This document shows, one piece after another, positions 18,784 to 27,169 of a stretch of DNA of 34,475 nucleotides. Below the pieces are notes generated by a model. It saw only the letters and a program-made list of their open reading frames with translations, did no database searches and was not told the origin of the DNA. The first letter of the stretch is position 1; each line of letters starts with the position of its first letter. The position numbers and the translations under genes are program-made. Origin of the DNA: CAITQP01 sp964533145 (lineage in GTDB: Bacteria > Patescibacteriota > Minisyncoccia > Phycocordibacterales > UBA9973); NCBI GenBank assembly GCA_964533145.1, contig CAZHLG010000011.1, forward strand, positions 1-34,475. Direction: 5' to 3'.

Positions 18784-20004
18784 ATGAACCCATTCGAAAA
18801 CGCACTTACTCAGCTCTCCCGCGCGACGGCCGTCCAGGCATTCCCGGAGGCATTCATCAAGCAGCTCTCGTCCCCGAACAGGGAAGTGCGCATATCCATT
18901 CCTGTCGTCATGGACGACGGACGCACGGAGGTTTTCGAAGGCTATCGCGTCGAGCACAACAATGCGCGCGGCCCGTACAAGGGCGGCATTCGCTATCACC
19001 ACGACACTGACATCAACGAGGTGAAGGCGCTCGCCTTCTGGATGGCGCTCAAGTGCGCGGTCGCGAACATTCCGATGGGCGGCGGCAAAGGCGGTGTGAC
19101 CGTCGATCCGAAGAAGCTCTCGAAGACCGAGCTCGAGAAGCTCTCGCGCGGCTGGGCTCGCGGCATGGCCGACATCCTCGGCCCGAAAAAGGACGTTCCG
19201 GCTCCGGACGTGAACACGACGCCGGAGATCATGGCCTGGATGAACGACGAGTACATGAAGATTTCCGGCGAGACCAATCTCGGCACGTTCACCGGCAAGC
19301 CGCTCGACAAGGGCGGTTCGGAAGGCCGCGGCGCTGCGACTGGTCTCGGCGGCTACTACGTCTTCGATGCGCTTCGCGCCCAGTACGGCGTTCCGGAGGG
19401 CGGCACTGTCGTCATTCAGGGCTTCGGCAATGTGGGCGGCAATGCGGCCGAGATCTTCGCCGCGCACGGCTACAAAGTGATCGCCATCTCCGACTCGAAG
19501 GGCGGCGTGGTCAACGAGGCCGGCCTCGACCTCAAAGCGCTCGAGGCGTGGAAAAAAGATAAGGGAACGCTTGCCGGATTCGAGGGAACGCGCGCGCTCA
19601 CGAACGAAGCGCTCCTTGAGCTTCCGTGCGACGTGCTCATTCCGGCCGCGCTCGAAAATCAGATCACGAAGGAGAACGCGGGCAAGATCCAGGCACGGTT
19701 CATCCTCGAGCTCGCCAACGGCCCGATCACGCCGGAGGCCGACGAGGCGCTCTACGAACGCGGCATTCCCGTCGTGCCGGACATTCTGGCGAACTCGGGC
19801 GGCGTGACCGTCTCGACGTTCGAGTGGGAGCAGAACCTCAAGAACGAACACTGGGCCGAGGCCGACGTCAACGCAAAGCTCAAGACCATCCTCGACGCCG
19901 AGTCGAAGACTATCTACGACAAGTCGGTCGCTGCCAAGACCGACCTTCGCCGCGCGGCGTTCATCGTGGCTCTCGAACGCATCGCCAAAGCGATGGGCTA
20001 CTAA
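18784..20004 (+). CDS. Glutamate dehydrogenase (Glu/Leu/Phe/Val dehydrogenase family)
   Basis: Interconverts glutamate with 2-oxoglutarate and ammonia using NAD(P). The 406 residues are typical of the hexameric GDH: substrate domain with the glycine-rich IPMGGGKGGVTVDP (about 92-105, catalytic Lys in GGGKGG) and PAPDVNT (about 140, catalytic Asp), then the Rossmann domain with GFGNVGGNAAEIFA (about 210-223), DVLIPAALENQIT, and C-terminal VPDILANSGGVTVSTFEWEQN. The ATG 18784 start gives the family N-terminus; the frame is open to 18655 only as spurious read-through of the palindrome. In a reduced genome this enzyme links amino-acid fermentation or nitrogen balance to central metabolism. It stands alone between two strong hairpins. 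Confidence 0.96.
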   Translation: MNPFENALTQLSRATAVQAFPEAFIKQLSSPNREVRISIPVVMDDGRTEVFEGYRVEHNNARGPYKGGIRYHHDTDINEVKALAFWMALKCAVANIPMGGGKGGVTVDPKKLSKTELEKLSRGWARGMADILGPKKDVPAPDVNTTPEIMAWMNDEYMKISGETNLGTFTGKPLDKGGSEGRGAATGLGGYYVFDALRAQYGVPEGGTVVIQGFGNVGGNAAEIFAAHGYKVIAISDSKGGVVNEAGLDLKALEAWKKDKGTLAGFEGTRALTNEALLELPCDVLIPAALENQITKENAGKIQARFILELANGPITPEADEALYERGIPVVPDILANSGGVTVSTFEWEQNLKNEHWAEADVNAKLKTILDAESKTIYDKSVAAKTDLRRAAFIVALERIAKAMGY

Positions 20005-20016
20005 CAGGGAACACAG

Positions 20017-20047
20017 AAAAAGCGGACCGCATGGCGGTCCGCTTTTT
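20017..20047 (+). terminator. Intrinsic terminator after glutamate dehydrogenase
   Basis: AAAAAGCGGACCGC/GCGGTCCGCTTTTT perfect 14-bp stem with a 3-nt ATG loop. Confidence 0.92.
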
Positions 20048-20056
20048 AACTTGTGA

Positions 20057-20062
20057 TATAAT
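20057..20062 (+). promoter_or_regulatory. Extended -10 of the VirD4-like gene
   Basis: TGATATAAT (TGn plus TATAAT), 8 nt before ATG 20071. The -35 would fall in the preceding terminator, consistent with an extended -10 promoter. Confidence 0.6.
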
Positions 20063-20070
20063 TTTTCCGT

Positions 20071-22374
20071 ATGAATTTTCTTCCGGACGGCGTTGCTTTC
20101 AACCGAGATCTGACGTATCTCGCGAAGACCAATTTCCGCGCGCAGGAGCAGGTTTTCGGCATCAAGCGTCGCGACCGACGCCAGCACATGTACATCCTCG
20201 GCAAGTCGGGCACCGGTAAGTCCGCGCTGCTCGGCAACATGATCGTCCAGAACATCTGGAACGGCGAGGGCGTATGCGTCGTCGACCCGCACGGCGAGCT
20301 CGTCGAATCCGTCTTGGCGACGATTCCGTCGCATCGCATGAAGGACGTCGTGTACTTCAATCCGGCGGACACCGACTATCACATCGGCTTCAACGTACTT
20401 GAGATCGAAGACCCGAAATACAAGCATCTTGTCGCCTCCGGTCTCATGGGAATCTTCACCAAGATCTGGGCCAACGCGTGGAGCGCCCGTATGGAGTACA
20501 TCCTCAACAATGCCATCCTTGCGCTTGCGGACACTCCGGGCACGACGCTGCTCGGCATCCCGCGTCTGCTCGTGGACAAAGACTACCGCCAGACCATCGT
20601 CGCGAACCTGAAAGACCCGGTCATCAAGTCGTTCTGGGTCAACGAGTACGAAGCCTGGCGCGATCAGTACCGCAACGAGGCCATCGCGCCGATCCAGAAC
20701 AAGGTCGGCCAGTTCCTTTCGAGCGCCATCGTGCGCAACGTGGTCGGCCAAGCCAAGAGCACGATCAATCTCTTCGAGATGATGAACTCGGGCAAGATCT
20801 TCCTGGTCAACGTCTCGAAGGGTCGCATCGGCGAAGACAACTCCGCACTGCTCGGCGGCATGCTGATCACCAAGCTGCAGCTCGCCGCGATGGAGCGCGT
20901 GCGCGTGCTGGAAGAGGATCGCAAGGACTTCTATCTGTATGTGGACGAATTCCAGAACTTCGTGACCGACTCGTTCGCGTCGATCCTTTCCGAGGCGCGC
21001 AAATACCGCCTGTGCCTGACGCTCGCGCATCAGTACATCGCCCAGCTCACCACCAAGGATTCCGAGGCTGTCCGCGACGCCGTGTTCGGCAACGTGGGAA
21101 CCATGATCATCTACCGCGTGGGCGCCGCCGACGCGGAGTTCCTCGAAAAGGAATTCGAGCCGGAGTTCACCATCCAGGACATGGTGGCGCTGCCGAACTA
21201 CCACATATATTTGAAGCTCATGGTGGACGGCGTGACGTCGCGTCCGTTCTCCGCCAAGACGCTGCCGCCGTTCAAAGTGCCGCCGAATACGGGGGCCGAG
21301 CGCGACATCATCGAGTCGTCGCGCACCCTGTATGCCCGCCCGCGCGAGATCGTCGAAAAGGAGATCAGCGAATGGAGCGGCATGGGAACCGCCGGCCCCG
21401 GCGCGGCGGCAGAAGGGAAGTTCAAGGCTCAGTGCAGTGCCTGCGGCAAGGAGACGATGGTTCCGTTCGAGCCTGAACCGGGACGCCCGGTGTACTGCAA
21501 AGACTGCATCACCAAGATCAAGAACGGCGAATTGCAGCCGATCAAGAGCGTCCGGCCGAAACCGGCCGAAGCGCCCGCTCCGCTGCCTTCGGTTGCGCCG
21601 GTTCCGCCCGCTCCGGTTGCTCCGCCTGCTCACGCTGCGGTGTCGGCGCCTGTTGCTGCGCCTGCGCCGGTTCCTCCGGCGCCGAGAGAGCGCCCCGTCA
21701 TGCCGCCGCGTCCGCAGGCTGCGCCCGTGCGTGCACATCCTGTCGTGCCGCGCCGCGAAGAACCGCAGCAGGCATCAGTCGTGCGCACGGTGCCGCCGGC
21801 AGCTGTGCGTCCCCACCGCGAGCATCGCGGGCCGGACCACGAAGGCCTCCAAAGTATCCTCAAGACCGCGCTCGGCAGCGTGCTCTCAGGCGTCACTCCA
21901 GCAGCACGCGCAGTGCCGCCGTCTCCGAAGCAGACCATCTCCCTTGCCTCGCTCAAGAAACCTGACGCTCCGGTGCAGCATGTGTCCAAGATCCCGCCGA
22001 AGAGCGCAAGCGAAGACCGTATTTCCGCCCTGCAGAGCGCCATTGCGAAGGCAGTGACGCATGCGCCGTCTGACTCCGCTCCTGCGCCGCTGTCTTCTGT
22101 CGTACCGCCGCCGCTCCCTGACCCCGAACCGCATACCGCTCCGCGCGAAGCTTCTCTCGCCGGATCGGGTGCGCATGCCGAATCCGCCGTCCCGCCGCCT
22201 GCACCGCATGTTCCGCCGAGCGCGGAATCCGCAGCGCTTTCCGAGAAGCCTGAATCAGTATCTGAGACTCCCGAACCTTTTCCGAAGGACACTCCTGCCG
22301 CACCGCAATCGTACGCACCCAAACGTGTCCGCGAAGTCCCCGAAGACATCCTTCGAAAAGTGCTGGAAGATTAA
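20071..22374 (+). CDS. VirD4/TraD-like DNA-transfer ATPase with zinc ribbon and Pro-rich tail
   Basis: A 767-residue P-loop ATPase of the type IV secretion coupling/DUF87 group. Walker A is GKSGTGKS (44-51), the next strand ends in VVDPHGELVE (typical of these pumps), Walker B is YVDEFQNF (290-297), and TLAHQYIAQL follows. There is no N-terminal membrane segment. A CxxC...CxxC zinc ribbon (C455, C458, C476, C479, around CSACGKETMVPFE and YCKDC) is followed by about 270 residues rich in Pro and Ala, then a conserved-looking C-terminus KRVREVPEDILRKVLED. This architecture recurs in Patescibacteria. It may drive DNA transfer or membrane-associated secretion; no other T4SS genes are here. The lamin-tail gene follows after 20 nt. 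Confidence 0.88.
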   Translation: MNFLPDGVAFNRDLTYLAKTNFRAQEQVFGIKRRDRRQHMYILGKSGTGKSALLGNMIVQNIWNGEGVCVVDPHGELVESVLATIPSHRMKDVVYFNPADTDYHIGFNVLEIEDPKYKHLVASGLMGIFTKIWANAWSARMEYILNNAILALADTPGTTLLGIPRLLVDKDYRQTIVANLKDPVIKSFWVNEYEAWRDQYRNEAIAPIQNKVGQFLSSAIVRNVVGQAKSTINLFEMMNSGKIFLVNVSKGRIGEDNSALLGGMLITKLQLAAMERVRVLEEDRKDFYLYVDEFQNFVTDSFASILSEARKYRLCLTLAHQYIAQLTTKDSEAVRDAVFGNVGTMIIYRVGAADAEFLEKEFEPEFTIQDMVALPNYHIYLKLMVDGVTSRPFSAKTLPPFKVPPNTGAERDIIESSRTLYARPREIVEKEISEWSGMGTAGPGAAAEGKFKAQCSACGKETMVPFEPEPGRPVYCKDCITKIKNGELQPIKSVRPKPAEAPAPLPSVAPVPPAPVAPPAHAAVSAPVAAPAPVPPAPRERPVMPPRPQAAPVRAHPVVPRREEPQQASVVRTVPPAAVRPHREHRGPDHEGLQSILKTALGSVLSGVTPAARAVPPSPKQTISLASLKKPDAPVQHVSKIPPKSASEDRISALQSAIAKAVTHAPSDSAPAPLSSVVPPPLPDPEPHTAPREASLAGSGAHAESAVPPPAPHVPPSAESAALSEKPESVSETPEPFPKDTPAAPQSYAPKRVREVPEDILRKVLED

Positions 22375-22394
22375 TCTTCGTTTTTCCTACTACA

Positions 22395-23906
22395 ATGACA
22401 TATCGTTTTCGGCGTGCTTTGCCGCGCCTGGTTCTTGTGTGTTCCGCAGTGTTTCTGTGCGGCGCGCCGTATGCGCGCGCCGCGGGCACGCTCGCTATTA
22501 CCGAGATCATGTACGATCCGCCCGGCACCGACGGCAGCAGGGAATGGGTCGAGGTGCATAATTCCGGTTCGGCGAACCTTGATCTTGCCGGACATTTTTT
22601 TCTCACGGACGGTCTCTCGAGCGCGAAGCACTCGCTTGTCGCGCAGGGTCCGAGTGTCATTCCCGCGGGCGGATATGCCGTGATCGTGCAAGATGTCGCT
22701 GCGTTCAAGGCAGACTATCCGTCATACGGCGGCAGTCTGTTCGACTCGAGTTGGAGCGGTCTGACGTCCAATTCTGGCAAGACGCTTGCGGTTGTCGACG
22801 GATCCGGCGCCGTGCTTGATCAGGTCGCGTACGATCCTGTTATCGGCGGCACGAACGACGGGAATTCGCTGCAGAAAAACGCTGCCGGCGCATGGACACC
22901 GTCCGCTCCGACGCCCGGCAGCGCGCTCGGAGGATCCGGCACGGCCGAAACTGCGACGGACGCTGACACTGTCCTTGTTCCTGCAGGGACGGTCATTTCC
23001 GCTCCTGCGGCAAAGACGGCGGAAGTTCCCGAATACATGCGCGTCGAATTGTCCGTTCCTAAGACTGGCATTACCGGCATCGGCGTGCCGGTCGCGGCAA
23101 AAGTGTTCGGCTATTCCGGCGAGCTGCGCTCGTACGGATCGATCCGCTTCAGTTTCGGCGACGGTACGGAGCAGTCAGGTAAGCCGCTCGAGTCGGTCGA
23201 ACACGTGTACCGGTATCCGGGAACGCATGTGATTTCGTTCGAGTACCGCGACAATCCGTATGCGAAGAACGCCGTCGTATCGGCGCGTGCGACGATCGAG
23301 ATCGCTGATCCGGCGGTGTTCATAGGGCGCGTCGGCGCGGATGGCACCATTGCCATCGCCAATGAAGGCACCGCAGAAGCTGATCTTTCCGGGTGGACGC
23401 TTGCAGCGGCGGGCACTGCACTGTTCCGCATTCCATCCGGCACGATCGTGCTTGGCGGCAAGACGCTGCTGCTTCCGGAGAGCGTCACGGGCATTCGTCT
23501 TGCCGACGGCATTACGCTTACCCTTGCGTATCCGTCCGGTGCCGCATGGACGAGCTACAGCAGGGACGCGGCAATGCCGCCGCCCGCCGTACCGGTCGTG
23601 CGTGTCGTTCCGGCTGCGTCGCAACCTGTGCAGCCTGAGGCTGCTGCGGTCGCCACGCAGTCGGAACATGCGGCTTCTGCTCTTGCCGCAAACGTGATTG
23701 CTGCGCCAAAGCAGAGCCGTTCACTACTGCCGTTCGTATTGGTGGTCGCGGCGGTGGTCGGTGCCGGATTGTACGCACTGCGGAGATTCGGATTTTTCGG
23801 AGCCGCTGAGGCGCACTTGGAGCATTCGGAGCCGAGAGCGGCAGAATCGTCCGCGGAGACAGCCGAGCGTGCCTCTGCCGCCGAAGTGCGGATCGTGGAG
23901 GAATAG
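22395..23906 (+). CDS. Secreted/anchored protein with two lamin-tail domains and a PKD-like domain
   Basis: A 503-residue surface protein. Signal peptide at 1-30 (RLVLVCSAVFLCGAPYARAA, cut after ARAA). First lamin-tail domain about 31-180 (LAITEIMYDPPGTDGSREWV, VEVHNSGSANLDLAGHFFLT). PKD-like domain about 220-310 (IRFSFGDGTEQSG, HVYRYPGTHVISFEYRD). Second, shorter lamin-tail-like domain about 311-390 (IAIANEGTAEADLSGWTLAA). Pro/Ala linker, one C-terminal membrane segment about 440-460 (LPFVLVVAAVVGAGLYALRR) and an acidic tail. Lamin-tail domains in bacteria occur on exported proteins, often nucleases or adhesins; no nuclease domain is visible. It is 20 nt after the VirD4-like gene and probably cotranscribed, suggesting a shared cell-surface role. 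Confidence 0.88.
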   Translation: MTYRFRRALPRLVLVCSAVFLCGAPYARAAGTLAITEIMYDPPGTDGSREWVEVHNSGSANLDLAGHFFLTDGLSSAKHSLVAQGPSVIPAGGYAVIVQDVAAFKADYPSYGGSLFDSSWSGLTSNSGKTLAVVDGSGAVLDQVAYDPVIGGTNDGNSLQKNAAGAWTPSAPTPGSALGGSGTAETATDADTVLVPAGTVISAPAAKTAEVPEYMRVELSVPKTGITGIGVPVAAKVFGYSGELRSYGSIRFSFGDGTEQSGKPLESVEHVYRYPGTHVISFEYRDNPYAKNAVVSARATIEIADPAVFIGRVGADGTIAIANEGTAEADLSGWTLAAAGTALFRIPSGTIVLGGKTLLLPESVTGIRLADGITLTLAYPSGAAWTSYSRDAAMPPPAVPVVRVVPAASQPVQPEAAAVATQSEHAASALAANVIAAPKQSRSLLPFVLVVAAVVGAGLYALRRFGFFGAAEAHLEHSEPRAAESSAETAERASAAEVRIVEE

Positions 23907-23908
23907 GG

Positions 23909-23914
23909 TACAAT
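23909..23914 (+). promoter_or_regulatory. -10 box of the UDG gene (exactly leaderless)
   Basis: TACAAT, then CGCCGC, then ATG 23921: a 6-nt gap. The same CGCCGC spacer precedes the gene at 25799. Confidence 0.6.
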
Positions 23915-23920
23915 CGCCGC

Positions 23921-24526
23921 ATGTTGGACGGCGGATCGAAAAAAGAAATGCTGCGCGCGCTGCATGAGCGCTGGGCGGCCGACAACACGTGCGCGCTCAA
24001 ATCCGTCGCGACGCAGCCTGTCTTCGGAGACGGCTCCGCGGATGCGAAGATCGTCTTTGTCGGCGAAGCGCCGGGCAAATCGGAAGATGAACAGGGCGTG
24101 CCGTTCGTCGGTGTCGCCGGGAAATTCCTGGCCGAGATGCTTGCGAGTATCGGCCTGCGCCGCGAGGATGTCTACATTACGAACATCGTCAAATACCGTC
24201 CGCCCGGCAATCGCGATCCCGAGCCTGCGGAAAAAGAAGCCTGCGCGCCGTGGCTCTACGAAGAGCTCAATCTCATCCAACCCGCGCTTGTTGTCTTTCT
24301 CGGACGGCATTCGATGAACGACTTTTTTCCGGATCTGCGCATTTCCGTCGCGCACGGCACGCTCGTGCACAAAAAATTCGGACACATACGGACCGAGTAT
24401 TTCCTGCCGCTGTACCATCCGGCCGCCGCGCTCTATTCGGGCAATCTGCGGGGCACGCTCAAGGAAGACTTCGCGCTCATTCCGAAGATCCTCAAGCAAT
24501 TGTCTGCAGAAAAAACCGCCGGTTAG
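23921..24526 (+). CDS. Family-4-like uracil-DNA glycosylase with altered Fe-S ligands
   Basis: Removes uracil from DNA to start base excision repair. The 201 residues show motif A GEAPGKSEDEQGVPFVG (about 46-62), AGKFLAEML, NIVKYRPPGNRDPEPAEKEA, and motif B HPAAALYSGNLR (about 165-176). Classical family 4 enzymes bind a 4Fe-4S cluster through four Cys: a CxxC pair near residue 20, one in KCRPPGNR and one about 16 residues later. Here only the second Cys of the first pair (NTCALK) and the last (EACAPW) remain; KCRPP reads KYRPP and the first position is Asp. The cluster is therefore probably lost. The stop codon lies in a terminator loop shared with the convergent gene. Confidence 0.9.
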   Translation: MLDGGSKKEMLRALHERWAADNTCALKSVATQPVFGDGSADAKIVFVGEAPGKSEDEQGVPFVGVAGKFLAEMLASIGLRREDVYITNIVKYRPPGNRDPEPAEKEACAPWLYEELNLIQPALVVFLGRHSMNDFFPDLRISVAHGTLVHKKFGHIRTEYFLPLYHPAAALYSGNLRGTLKEDFALIPKILKQLSAEKTAG

Positions 24527-24539
24527 CCGGCGGTTTTTT
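24510..24539. terminator. Shared bidirectional terminator containing both stop codons
   Basis: AAAAAACCGCCGG/CCGGCGGTTTTTT perfect 13-bp stem. The 4-nt TTAG loop holds the UDG stop TAG (24524-24526, plus) and the NDH-2 stop TAA (24525-24523, minus). Confidence 0.95.
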
Positions 24540-25761
24540 CCATGGCGTCCATGCATGTCGGACAGGATTCGCAGAGCCGGGCGCCGTCGCGCCATGCCGT
24601 GAGCGCCTTGCCGGGAGGAAGGATCGAAAGGAAGAAGCGCAGGTCGATGAGCTCGCGCAGCCACCAGAAGATGCGGCCGGCGAGCGCGATGTTTTTGTAG
24701 GTGAAAATCGCCCAGTGCTTGCCGATGGGAATGACGTACGGCGTCTGCTGCGGCCTGTATTCCGGCGTGGGTGTGCCGCGCAGATCCGCCGCGATGACGC
24801 GCGCGACGTAGCCGCCGTCGTAGATGGCGGTCTGGGCCGTGCCGGCGTACGGCGTCGAGGCGCTGTCGCCGATCACATATGCGTCGTCGTATCCGTTCGC
24901 GCGCATGCGCGCGTCCACCAGCACGCGGCCGCGCGTGTCGAGAGAAAGTCCGCCGATCTCGCCGTACAGATGGTTCGGCTTCACGCCCGCAGTCCACACG
25001 ATGGTCTTCGCGTTGAGCGAGATGTCGTCGAGGTGGACGCCGTGCTCATCCTGCCGCGTCACGGCCTTGCTCAGGATGATGTTGATGCCGAGTTCGTCGA
25101 GCCGCATGAGGGCGAGCCGCGAGACCGCCTCGTTCATGGACGGCAGGAGGCGCGGCGCGGACTGCAGAATGTCGACGGTCACGAGTTTTTCCGGGATGCC
25201 GTGCGTGCGCGCGAGCGAACGGGCGTACTGGCGCAGCATGCCGGCGAGTTCGACGCCGGCAGGGCCGCCGCCCACCACGACGAACTGGAGCTGTGCCATG
25301 AGCTGGCCCTTGGTCATGCCGGCGTGCGAGAAGAAGAGGTCGTGCAGGTGCCGCTTGAGCCTGAGCGCCGCATCGACTGTCTTGATCTGGTACGCATGCT
25401 CGGCGACGCCCGGAATGCCGAAGTAGGCAGTCTCGGCGCCGAGCGCGAATATCACGCGATCATACTGGTAGCGCGCGCCGCTTTTTCCGAAGACGGCTTT
25501 CTGCGCGAGCGAGGCGCCGGCGATCTCGTCCACGACATATTCGACGCCCGTGCCGGCGAATATGTCGGCGAGCGGAATGCAGGTCTCGAGCGGCGATGTG
25601 CCGACGGCGAGCTTGTAGTGCGCCGGAGTGTATTCGAAATGATGCTTGTCCGACAAGACGGTGATGGCCGCGCTGTTTTTTGCGATGCGCTTCGAAAGAT
25701 CGAGCGCAGCGCGCACGCCGCCGAAGCCTCCGCCCACTATGAGAATGCGAACCGGTTCCAT
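24523..25761 (-). CDS. Type II NADH dehydrogenase-like FAD oxidoreductase
   Basis: A 412-residue two-dinucleotide-binding-domain flavoprotein. FAD site ILIVGGGFGGVRAAL (about 6-20), the YTPAHYKLAVGT segment, NAD(P) site FVVVGGGPAGVELAG (about 160-174), TIVWTAGVKPN and the second FAD motif DDAYVIGDSAST (about 293-304). The C-terminal part with FFLSILPPGKALTAWRDGAR is amphipathic and could dock to the membrane, as in NDH-2, which passes electrons from NADH to quinone without pumping protons. The extreme C-terminus has a CESCPTC cluster of unknown role. No other respiratory genes are in the window, so it may serve NAD+ regeneration or oxygen scavenging. The start is 6 nt after TAAAAT; it diverges from 25799. 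Confidence 0.9.
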   Translation of the reverse strand: MEPVRILIVGGGFGGVRAALDLSKRIAKNSAAITVLSDKHHFEYTPAHYKLAVGTSPLETCIPLADIFAGTGVEYVVDEIAGASLAQKAVFGKSGARYQYDRVIFALGAETAYFGIPGVAEHAYQIKTVDAALRLKRHLHDLFFSHAGMTKGQLMAQLQFVVVGGGPAGVELAGMLRQYARSLARTHGIPEKLVTVDILQSAPRLLPSMNEAVSRLALMRLDELGINIILSKAVTRQDEHGVHLDDISLNAKTIVWTAGVKPNHLYGEIGGLSLDTRGRVLVDARMRANGYDDAYVIGDSASTPYAGTAQTAIYDGGYVARVIAADLRGTPTPEYRPQQTPYVIPIGKHWAIFTYKNIALAGRIFWWLRELIDLRFFLSILPPGKALTAWRDGARLCESCPTCMDAMEKTAG

Positions 25762-25767
25762 GCTTGT

Positions 25768-25792
25768 ATTTTAGCACAGCGACCGCTATACT
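25768..25792. promoter_or_regulatory. Back-to-back leaderless promoters (NDH-2 and 103-aa gene)
   Basis: Minus: TAAAAT (25773-25768), 6 nt to ATG 25761. Plus: TTGTAT (25764-25769), 17-nt spacer, TATACT (25787-25792), 6 nt to ATG 25799. Two divergent genes share a 37-nt gap with both starts predicted on the start codons. Confidence 0.7.
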
Positions 25793-25798
25793 CGCCGC

Positions 25799-26110
25799 AT
25801 GGGAATCAAATCATTTCTTATGAAAAAGGCCCTCCAGGCCAAGGGTGTCTCCAAAGAGCAGGCAGAGATGCTTGCCGACAAACTCGCCAGCGATCCTTCT
25901 ATCGCCGAGAAGCTCAAGCGTCTCGAGGAAAACAAGGAGCTCAAGGCTCTTTTTGAGACGATCCAGAAGGAGATGGACGAGAAGAAGAAGTCCGGCATGC
26001 CGGAGCAGTATGCCATGATGCAGGTCATGATGGCCCACAAGGAAGCCATCGCCAAGCACCGCGACGACCTTGCCCCGCTCATGGAGCTCATGCAGAGCAT
26101 GCAGAAATAA
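25799..26110 (+). CDS. Helical hypothetical protein, 103 aa
   Basis: Not recognised by family. The protein begins MGIKSFLMKKALQAKGVSKE and is almost entirely charged helix with heptad-like spacing (AEKLKRLEENKELKALFETI) and a Met-rich end (MMQVMMAHKEAIAK; LMELMQSMQK). It is soluble, probably a small coiled-coil protein. It is followed 4 nt later by ychF, so the two are very likely cotranscribed from the leaderless promoter at 25764-25792. That pairing with a ribosome-binding GTPase hints at a translation-related role, which is inference. Confidence 0.75.
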   Translation: MGIKSFLMKKALQAKGVSKEQAEMLADKLASDPSIAEKLKRLEENKELKALFETIQKEMDEKKKSGMPEQYAMMQVMMAHKEAIAKHRDDLAPLMELMQSMQK

Positions 26111-26114
26111 GCGT

Positions 26115-27116
26115 ATGTCACTCTCCATCGGTATCGTCGGTCTCCCGAACGTGGGCAAGTCCACGCTTTTTAACGCGCTCACCAAAAAGGGCGTGCCGGC
26201 CGAAAACTATCCCTTCTGCACGATTGACCCGTCCGTCGGCATAGTGGGCGTACCGGACGAGCGCCTCGACAAGCTCTCCGCCTTTTCCAAATCCGCCAAG
26301 ACCATTCCGGCGGCCATCGAGTTCGTGGACATCGCCGGCCTCGTGGCGGGCGCCTCGAAGGGCGAAGGTCTCGGCAACAAATTCCTCGCCAACATCCGCG
26401 AGGTCGATGCCATCCTGCATATGGTCCGCACCTTCCGCGACGACGACGTGATCCATGTCGCGAACAAAGTCGACCCGCTCTCGGATGTCGGCGTGATCAA
26501 CCTCGAGCTCATCCTGGCCGACTTCGAGACAGTGGAGAAGCGCATCGCGTCGAATGCACGCGATGCCAAGCGCGGCGACAAAGAGGCCGTGATCCTCGAA
26601 GGCGCGCTCGAGAAGGTCAAAGCCACGCTCGAATCGGAGACCGTCGCGCTCGCGACCGTGCTCGACGAAAAAGAACTGCCGCTCATCAAGCAGCTCAATC
26701 TGCTTACCATGAAGCCCATGCTCTACTGCCTCAATGTCTCCGCCGCGAGCGAGAACTCGGCGGCCGCGATCAAGGCGGCACTGCCCGGCCCTTCGGTCGA
26801 AGTCGACCCGGTCTTCGAATCTGGCTTCGATGGGCTCATCACTGCTGCGTATGACCTGCTCGGACTCGAGACATTTTTCACGACAGGCGAAGACGAGAGT
26901 CGCGCTTGGACGATCAAGAAGGGCAGCACGGCCCCGATCGCCGGCACGGCCATCCACACCGATTTCAAGGACAAGTTTATCCGCGCAGAGATCATCAACT
27001 GGCAGGAATTGCTCAATGCCGGCAGTTACGCCGAAGCCCGCCAGAAGGGCAAGGTCCGCACGGAAGGGAAGGAATATGTCGTGCAGGACGGGGATGTGAT
27101 CGAGTTCAAGATCTAG
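26115..27116 (+). CDS. ychF: Ribosome-binding ATPase/GTPase YchF (Obg-like)
   Basis: A universally conserved P-loop NTPase of the Obg family that prefers ATP and binds ribosomes. The 333 residues show G1 GLPNVGKST (about 8-16), switch I PFCTIDPSVGIV, G3 DIAGLVAGASKGEGLGNKFL (about 70-89), a helical arm (about 125-195), and a C-terminal TGS-like domain ending YVVQDGDVIEFKI. The NxxE segment that replaces the usual G4 in this family reads LNVSAASEN here. The frame is open to 26070, but ATG 26115 gives the family N-terminus SLSIGIVGLPNVG. Transcription presumably comes from the upstream 103-aa gene. Confidence 0.96.
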   Translation: MSLSIGIVGLPNVGKSTLFNALTKKGVPAENYPFCTIDPSVGIVGVPDERLDKLSAFSKSAKTIPAAIEFVDIAGLVAGASKGEGLGNKFLANIREVDAILHMVRTFRDDDVIHVANKVDPLSDVGVINLELILADFETVEKRIASNARDAKRGDKEAVILEGALEKVKATLESETVALATVLDEKELPLIKQLNLLTMKPMLYCLNVSAASENSAAAIKAALPGPSVEVDPVFESGFDGLITAAYDLLGLETFFTTGEDESRAWTIKKGSTAPIAGTAIHTDFKDKFIRAEIINWQELLNAGSYAEARQKGKVRTEGKEYVVQDGDVIEFKI

Positions 27117-27122
27117 CTGTTA

Positions 27123-27169
27123 TTGACTTTTTATATAAAACCTGATATAATTATAAAAAATCAGGTTTT
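27123..27169 (+). promoter_or_regulatory. Promoter embedded in an inverted repeat
   Basis: TTGACT (27123-27128), 17-nt spacer, TATAAT (27146-27151). An inverted repeat AAAACCTGA (27137-27145) / TCAGGTTTT (27161-27169) brackets the -10 box and ends exactly at the ATG (27170). It could be an operator, and in RNA it could also terminate ychF transcription. Confidence 0.75.

Noticed and set aside
18769..21738. Long open frame antisense to glutamate dehydrogenase and the VirD4-like gene
   Set aside because: It spans a terminator and two recognised plus-strand genes, and its product has no recognisable features.
24250..25956. Plus-strand frame antisense to NDH-2
   Set aside because: NDH-2 on the minus strand has both dinucleotide-binding motifs; the plus frame is a shadow.
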